From positions 24,460-88,459 of the forward strand of contig NW_011887307.1 of the NCBI RefSeq assembly GCF_000151315.2: DNA of 64,000 nt, in the 5' to 3' direction. Within the stretch, counting starts at the first letter, position 1. Each line of letters opens with the position of its first letter. The position numbers were made by a program, and so were the translations under genes. Source of the DNA: Capsaspora owczarzaki ATCC 30864. Lineage: Eukaryota; Opisthokonta; Filasterea. Shown here piece by piece: positions 63,001-64,000 of this stretch. The notes beneath the pieces were generated by a model. That model was not told the origin of the DNA. It was given only the letters and a program-made list of their open reading frames with translations, and did not search any database.

Positions 63001-64000
63001 TGACAGAATCATTCCAATCATGTGCAAAAGCACAACATCGGCTGCCTGATCTTGCGACTTGTCGTCAGAAGATGCCGATTGGCTGGGCCGACGAAACTGT
63101 CGCCGCCTTGCAGCCAGCGCCGAGGCAATTTCGAGATGGTGAAGCCAAGTGCGTGCAGTTGCGAGATATCCCGACAAGGCATCAAAAATTTGGGGGTGGC
63201 CGGCGATTGCGACGTGGCCAAGGTCAAACGAGGCAGCCGTGATGCTTTGCAACGTCTTGACCACCTTGTCAAACCCGACAGCAGCAAAGGTGTCTTCTTT
63301 GCTGTTTTCTGCTCCAGAGAAAGCAGCGCCGCTGTAGGCATCGGGCTCGTCTGAAGAAGGCTCTGCTGATGCCGGAGACCCATCACCGTTGGCTTGGAGG
63401 ATGGGGGATGCGGACATGGCTGATTTCGCGCCCACACGCAGCAGAGGCGCCAGAGGTGGCTTTCCATCGGAAGAGATGGGATCGAACGAGCATGTTCCGC
63501 GCGCTTCCGCGTTGCTGCTCCGGCGATCCATGTGGAAGAACATGTATCGTCGCGAGCCGTCGGGCACCACGGGAAACGACAGGAACATTTGGGACAAATC
63601 CACCACCGCTTCGGTGGCAAGCTTGGCAAGCGATATTTCGGGTCCTTGCGAAGCAGCAACCGTGTTTGCTACAGTCCGGACGGTGGTCGACATGGCTTCA
63701 GAGTGCATGTGCAGCAGCGCGACCTGCGAGTCACGGAGGTCAAAGTCCGCGGCTTCGATGGTCACATGCAGTGTTCCAAACACGCCGAGGGTCGTCACAG
63801 CGGCCCCAAGAAGGGAATTACTCACGTCCTGTGCGTCGCTCGCGTTGGCAGAGGAGGATGAAAGGGACTCTTGCTCAGTTGCGGAAGACGTTGGCCAGGC
63901 GGTGGTCATGACGACGCGGCGCAAGATTGTGCGCAAGTCTTTGGATGGTTTGGGCTGATTCGTGCCTGCCTGAGCAGCACTGCCTGCACTACTGGTGGAC
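51079..64000 (-). CDS. VPS13-family bridge-like lipid transfer protein, C-terminal 4,300 residues (N-terminus beyond window)
   Basis: One uninterrupted reading frame enters at the right edge (no start codon needed inside) and ends at a stop at 51081-51079. VPS13 hallmarks: adaptor-binding/SHR repeats with NRLRNHTGLPLLLV (about 59100), LYAPYWIINKTGLPLSIG (about 56860), PRWIIMNETGMPLLF (about 55540) and VENHCPDLPIRFW (about 54950); the VPS13 C-terminal domain with GSFDVLGNPANVL, RGSVGAVARVLTSLAEGLE and GLLKGLAVGTVGGVVKPVLG (about 53070-52480); and a PH-like end with ALFTDTRLLIIKYSPHRY (about 51690). The N-terminal chorein segment would lie beyond 64000. Known members carry lipids between membranes at contact sites. 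Long Ser-rich and poly-Ala/Thr inserts (for example 57630-57700) interrupt the folded parts. The complete absence of introns over 12.9 kb contrasts with its neighbours. Confidence 0.93.
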   Translation of the reverse strand, partial: STSSAGSAAQAGTNQPKPSKDLRTILRRVVMTTAWPTSSATEQESLSSSSANASDAQDVSNSLLGAAVTTLGVFGTLHVTIEAADFDLRDSQVALLHMHSEAMSTTVRTVANTVAASQGPEISLAKLATEAVVDLSQMFLSFPVVPDGSRRYMFFHMDRRSSNAEARGTCSFDPISSDGKPPLAPLLRVGAKSAMSASPILQANGDGSPASAEPSSDEPDAYSGAAFSGAENSKEDTFAAVGFDKVVKTLQSITAASFDLGHVAIAGHPQIFDALSGYLATARTWLHHLEIASALAARRRQFRRPSQSASSDDKSQDQAADVVLLHMIGMILSRSDVSLTMSAGLSFPVESTPLVPNISASGDPLHSREANDSSSRDITPVILLQTNRIDVSLAKGLASGEVRVSSGSTMRQVVATSPSPAEEASADVDPALRALDTTVLASVKVMGAVLCSVYVIGGYILSDQRLWAHESVPAPSPATIPKRVNSSRMIHRSLLMPLSDIDLLVALAFTACRVVDRDELNDDDSLLGSDDSQASDSEDDVAALMRLQGSPKGPILYLLTRVTMSCSLPPLLMRLTNITLAHALYAVNALIKLIQLTVLGGTLPPVHMKWHALKGGDASFVLRPQGVSLSKQGDSLQPKTLHELIILYQFMRIALLSSSRGHQIQLTMEDGTTQPNADLPPCPEASSAWQHSMLDTQHFGSEARTSESSVTSEESTAPDDNNGKDAADSDTDSDTGEDEQIESEARRQFRLAKRRIVECIGSQMASTADRMARDGTTIAPVAVAKRAQRMWTDIASTVKQRGGAGLNNTQGTADAPAAPADAVEQVEPSSNVQDPPRSQQQVPQNGAALPARKKTVTFSDTATTSQATVEPCSPVRPLDLKYRKSPGYKTIRHYEAASYALASTMDFSFTMHFKMLDIVLAVDQTTDIPSKTVTDICRVLLSDALLEILVASALSDTPLRREIQASASQSDNNRDDSASHDGSLSADAPAIPTITSTAPKSAEPDSQYRVSLAGIKAVDLSSARQGSEHSVVLQSGQQSEIAIWEQHFPDDMSKRSSRCSENSRMQPHFLWKGQGTVSSELLSLYHWPPCSRLLHMPLIRHRLPEPDDGAQRPFLVFSATMFADNRMALCVLTSDLQSSICGSFLGRIGWFAIDTITELTSVDWFWSSASQTELDSSRPSVDNTAHLPTTEQPDALTSSVSDASSCESPFTTFSLAVCIPSITARVYERTVCRNSFLQYAEVRDISLHWRDIQWTPGTDGKSVGDLPPSFAIASLNFVELRSFNALQPYSTMSRVVSEATVKYQLLYSGEQSAQVLKNSGGAASSGADNQEAEQQQGEQAETVTQSDFADEDAYESKSELRISPLRIKVGYRDMRFLMTIANDAWLGYSSPQLCDLPRCKDGVAESEDAAASNAQGTSSAMLQGLHEYGLQPVVPNRWYLHLREEQSKHAFLHRHDRHGHMRRRWAASVPASNSSSLTWLVDKVELSLVDDSASKPMPMVSSVVSLTGSFRDWSSVLNGRVTIGVIASYFNHEMTCWEPLLEPIRTSRGQLRPWIINAAVFKDLQDLSGPLHVSLRAYDRLELTASPRLLNFSLLMLEALERDAMLLNASGRQQPPTTVGQQQDAPFPERPRAQNNRLRNHTGLPLLLVQQSSYDESLSIRVEPDAEVMLDIGNNSMELFPDHLLLLRGTTATRVSVGFVDGAWKEVEFIPVDKVGIFTFEMEPVPTTMELVAQARWKAAASSPPQPQGTANANLQQQVTPSTPSSSAALPSLWSRKPLKTAQDQAAQHAQEVGEFRNSLLRLAGCPERRAGARLVCEVTMVEGVRIATLRSAHMVVNTLSVPLELNVTATFRAGFELSLDDPDESLSVAGGRRSSSHQVRALSTPPRRVSASDSEHKDSGDSKRISTPLDITDPSANLPSTSSSSPTPGHSHATASMLRMGELIHFAGRSGAEDGGMAIGIRRASTQFIIQLLPAGTYAIPLRLCAADCLVQLTARPQAPCLEDPSQFRWSSPFGFTLSPQASSVKIESAHDAEDMVAGGGDQSSQTAATTSWIPHLPQTHSHSTYSLEEQQWRTLRRTHISNIPVPLRELVIPRAAAPTDAATTSDAATAATAAATAATAAASLLTEPSDDFYMIAFQLKTTPRAAQRWSHPSHPMYATYTVSLHAPLMIGNLLPVPVQVLCVQRMLETTGSASANNVASGYSSAAADDDPAFWRAASTAHSNSAYSNSGGVRQQTDRSISLTTHSSDIQEDERVSVTAVDLRSRFALLVRIPSLQLEGTVFLSYSRSRVLQFASHFDLGEISLVSPTLPGSDSAEAEGGGLHGIRHRHTAAGILDDADQPFIVLRSTVGGEQELTLGLHVPTRDEQSGSSMLEIDLYAPYWIINKTGLPLSIGDNPHVSKKSSRHSLSRQISNLSARSHSSSMYEHSFGVVPPLHTSFTSLISQDPSVAASNTGEQQADRQPVAPALFSFSHRSSLLSVFSKPMAFISVHERSNWSEPLPIDAVGSSFQFSVSAREEAPLSAGFARPSPFERAISSSDSTRAPEEGDQMSVASVAASVASSSSKKRASATTKLKKMLHLSSSNKVSANTDEIMQPSASQISSGTQGSAKSPKRRFRDVVSHLRSRKKDKQSVNDLPAANAAEPDLVLTAEPSSVLASQDPVPAVAELHDEPVMMNSTERVVDSAAVVAPSLAGDTAPPTVPGIAQPTVLSPILEEPAQEAATDTQTSPLDPDSIPTPNAAIPAAIAVPTVDADFQPLPPPAQTKSTAPSVCSMDFQRDRCNSVAPMPLPHESATYEFAVSIALASHQLTKIVTIEPRWIIMNETGMPLLFRRVYEHQDGRECNSLLEPKDEQFARRHPQLFKLIHPNRNRRNKRFTEDLAAASVSSPGGDPGNAWGFAVRPGETVPLHWPLKASRAKSMGPTLSAGEQSNSSNAARLLSMRLSNVPMVTGEVIDTRWSAPFGLEGLQSMVIVMYDKATNRNVAVRMTLTVKDSSMVMVFTNTLGMETVRVENHCPDLPIRFWQPYASWARLLEPGTAWPYALDLPLGAEKLCWATDELSSPELGASSTSLASMQTDVGGRRRASTSSAVAWADPIHLLDIACVERTVELASHQAADGTVVPARSVIVYCATFPDGPTRVVLFTQDENLANAIVGNFGLSFQEQLDRHGSIVQVAGVLRMDLMIRGVGLSLMTAAPRDLIYMSWRNLDMETWISDSNAALRDSQAADAQVASASLQVASPTSNNNSEQTSVFPMALLTALTGTFGRLCLANTVQGDWRIGGFQIDSQLPNTQFPTILAPRFQRHLEQRPFVMLNFMIAGVPAMRRQETLSTSNARLQAAATAERSVNRTSAVVAPPVAQTRYKSSMLLIPMLRLSIAPLAVKLDELTLVELAQFCNRDLALIEDFQRRRVAAAQQVVSSRIDSSGAEVADGDADIVSRLVPASVGPTHGLRNFNSSSPFRRLRSLSDLRNILGSAKFNRASLREEVTETVTSRQVYIGLLVIDPLDISFSFNLSNRSSRVLLADQGMSGVIENSTVRLVTGAAAQLQEVTMQPYAVELPTESRIGGTAAAILSLETRPEDDEERKRLEGEQLQLEDWVRSQALKPVGERVFSVVVRSIGGTFTKVNDADIRLQSVTLSQVLCPAGLIAPRLLQHYNEHLLRGVYRVLGSFDVLGNPANVLQCMSAGVRALVNEPIQAYRERDGQVAQGVRNGAKDMTAYFLRGSVGAVARVLTSLAEGLEILSFDPAFQARREGVFTRPPTGLRQGLFQGGQRLLRGFIGGAESLTMTPIRRARQDGPKGLLKGLAVGTVGGVVKPVLGILDFTTGALNGLVNVRNIQELTERVRLPRHVHTDGVIRVYSEHEAEGAMMLQLVDDGRYQSAGRYISHVELEAEPTTYRTYHLFGERRKRHVSLKHAGQVAGGPAEPESYSAPNAAPPQFATSSSSSGHSHRVLTALRRPFHRQRNVLSNADEIPESDVPIKFDLFSSSSGGRRASASATGLDTGHASTTNTSHSNSSVPTTSSNAEPRPNREDDAASTNEESDSDDESEGDAAQSSWFTHEALARKDADLRASQTGVLHMGDGQGGVAPPLSHRGTGKHRYALFTDTRLLIIKYSPHRYLRVKHDIPYVRILDVNLRERGVVVVTSKNAAAKSKQQREILLRIQQATTDEQVSNSQVSLLSLEAAADAQHELDAHQGRFRKWTHSHRQSSSAPTISDPLTSDDAYPDDSVYITLLCGNPEVRDWMHRLLLRSAGLIFHRQQSSRVARAASLLLAAKPDVSPANPLPASLKPALASLPPLPSRSD

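Overview
The window is nuclear DNA from a eukaryote. It has spliceosomal GT-AG introns, poly-pyrimidine acceptors, many poly-A/T and GT or CT microsatellites, and one 100-base run of N typical of a scaffold gap. Two genes encode animal-type receptor tyrosine kinases (HRDLAARN and LPVKWMAPE motifs). Together with an ESCRT-0 STAM protein, a PKN-like kinase and FN3/TSP1 receptors, this points to a unicellular relative of animals (Holozoa), perhaps a filasterean such as Capsaspora. The species assignment is inference.

Layout. 1-10051: two tandem kinase-less receptors (here A and B) followed by a STAM-like gene that runs into the gap (10052-10151). 10197-15657: a field of single-repeat LRR exons. 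The first three lie on the plus strand and the rest on the minus strand, forming the N-terminal part of LRR receptor D. 17396-21004 (minus) and 22833-28993 (plus): two complete LRR receptor tyrosine kinases, E (8 LRRs) and F (18 LRRs), divergently transcribed around a long TC microsatellite. 30853-33381: intronless kinase-less receptor G, related to A and B. 33832-40091: a second, nearly identical copy of the first 10 kb, in which A and B are replaced by one A/B hybrid, again followed by STAM (complete here). 40452-42946: a FAM177-like gene and mitochondrial ribosomal protein uS11m. 43908-50676: a very large signalling protein with the order degenerate Ras-like GTPase, two HR1 repeats, C2, AGC kinase, degenerate RasGAP, SAM. 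51079-64000 (minus): the C-terminal 4,300 residues of a VPS13-family lipid-transfer protein in one open exon.

Common theme. The receptors A, B, hybrid and G share a signal peptide, a beta-rich N-terminal domain, FN3, TSP1-like repeats, one membrane helix and a cytoplasmic tail with many repeated tyrosine motifs (GD[VL]YA, YxxL, YxxV), but no kinase. Beside them lie LRR receptor kinases able to phosphorylate tyrosine, and a STAM-type sorting adaptor that in animals handles phosphorylated, ubiquitinated receptors. A working link between these neighbours is inference. The strongest candidates for something new are the pseudoGTPase-PKN-pseudoGAP-SAM fusion, the tyrosine-tail receptor family with its hybrid copy, and the LRR exon arrays with homogenised introns and an orientation flip.
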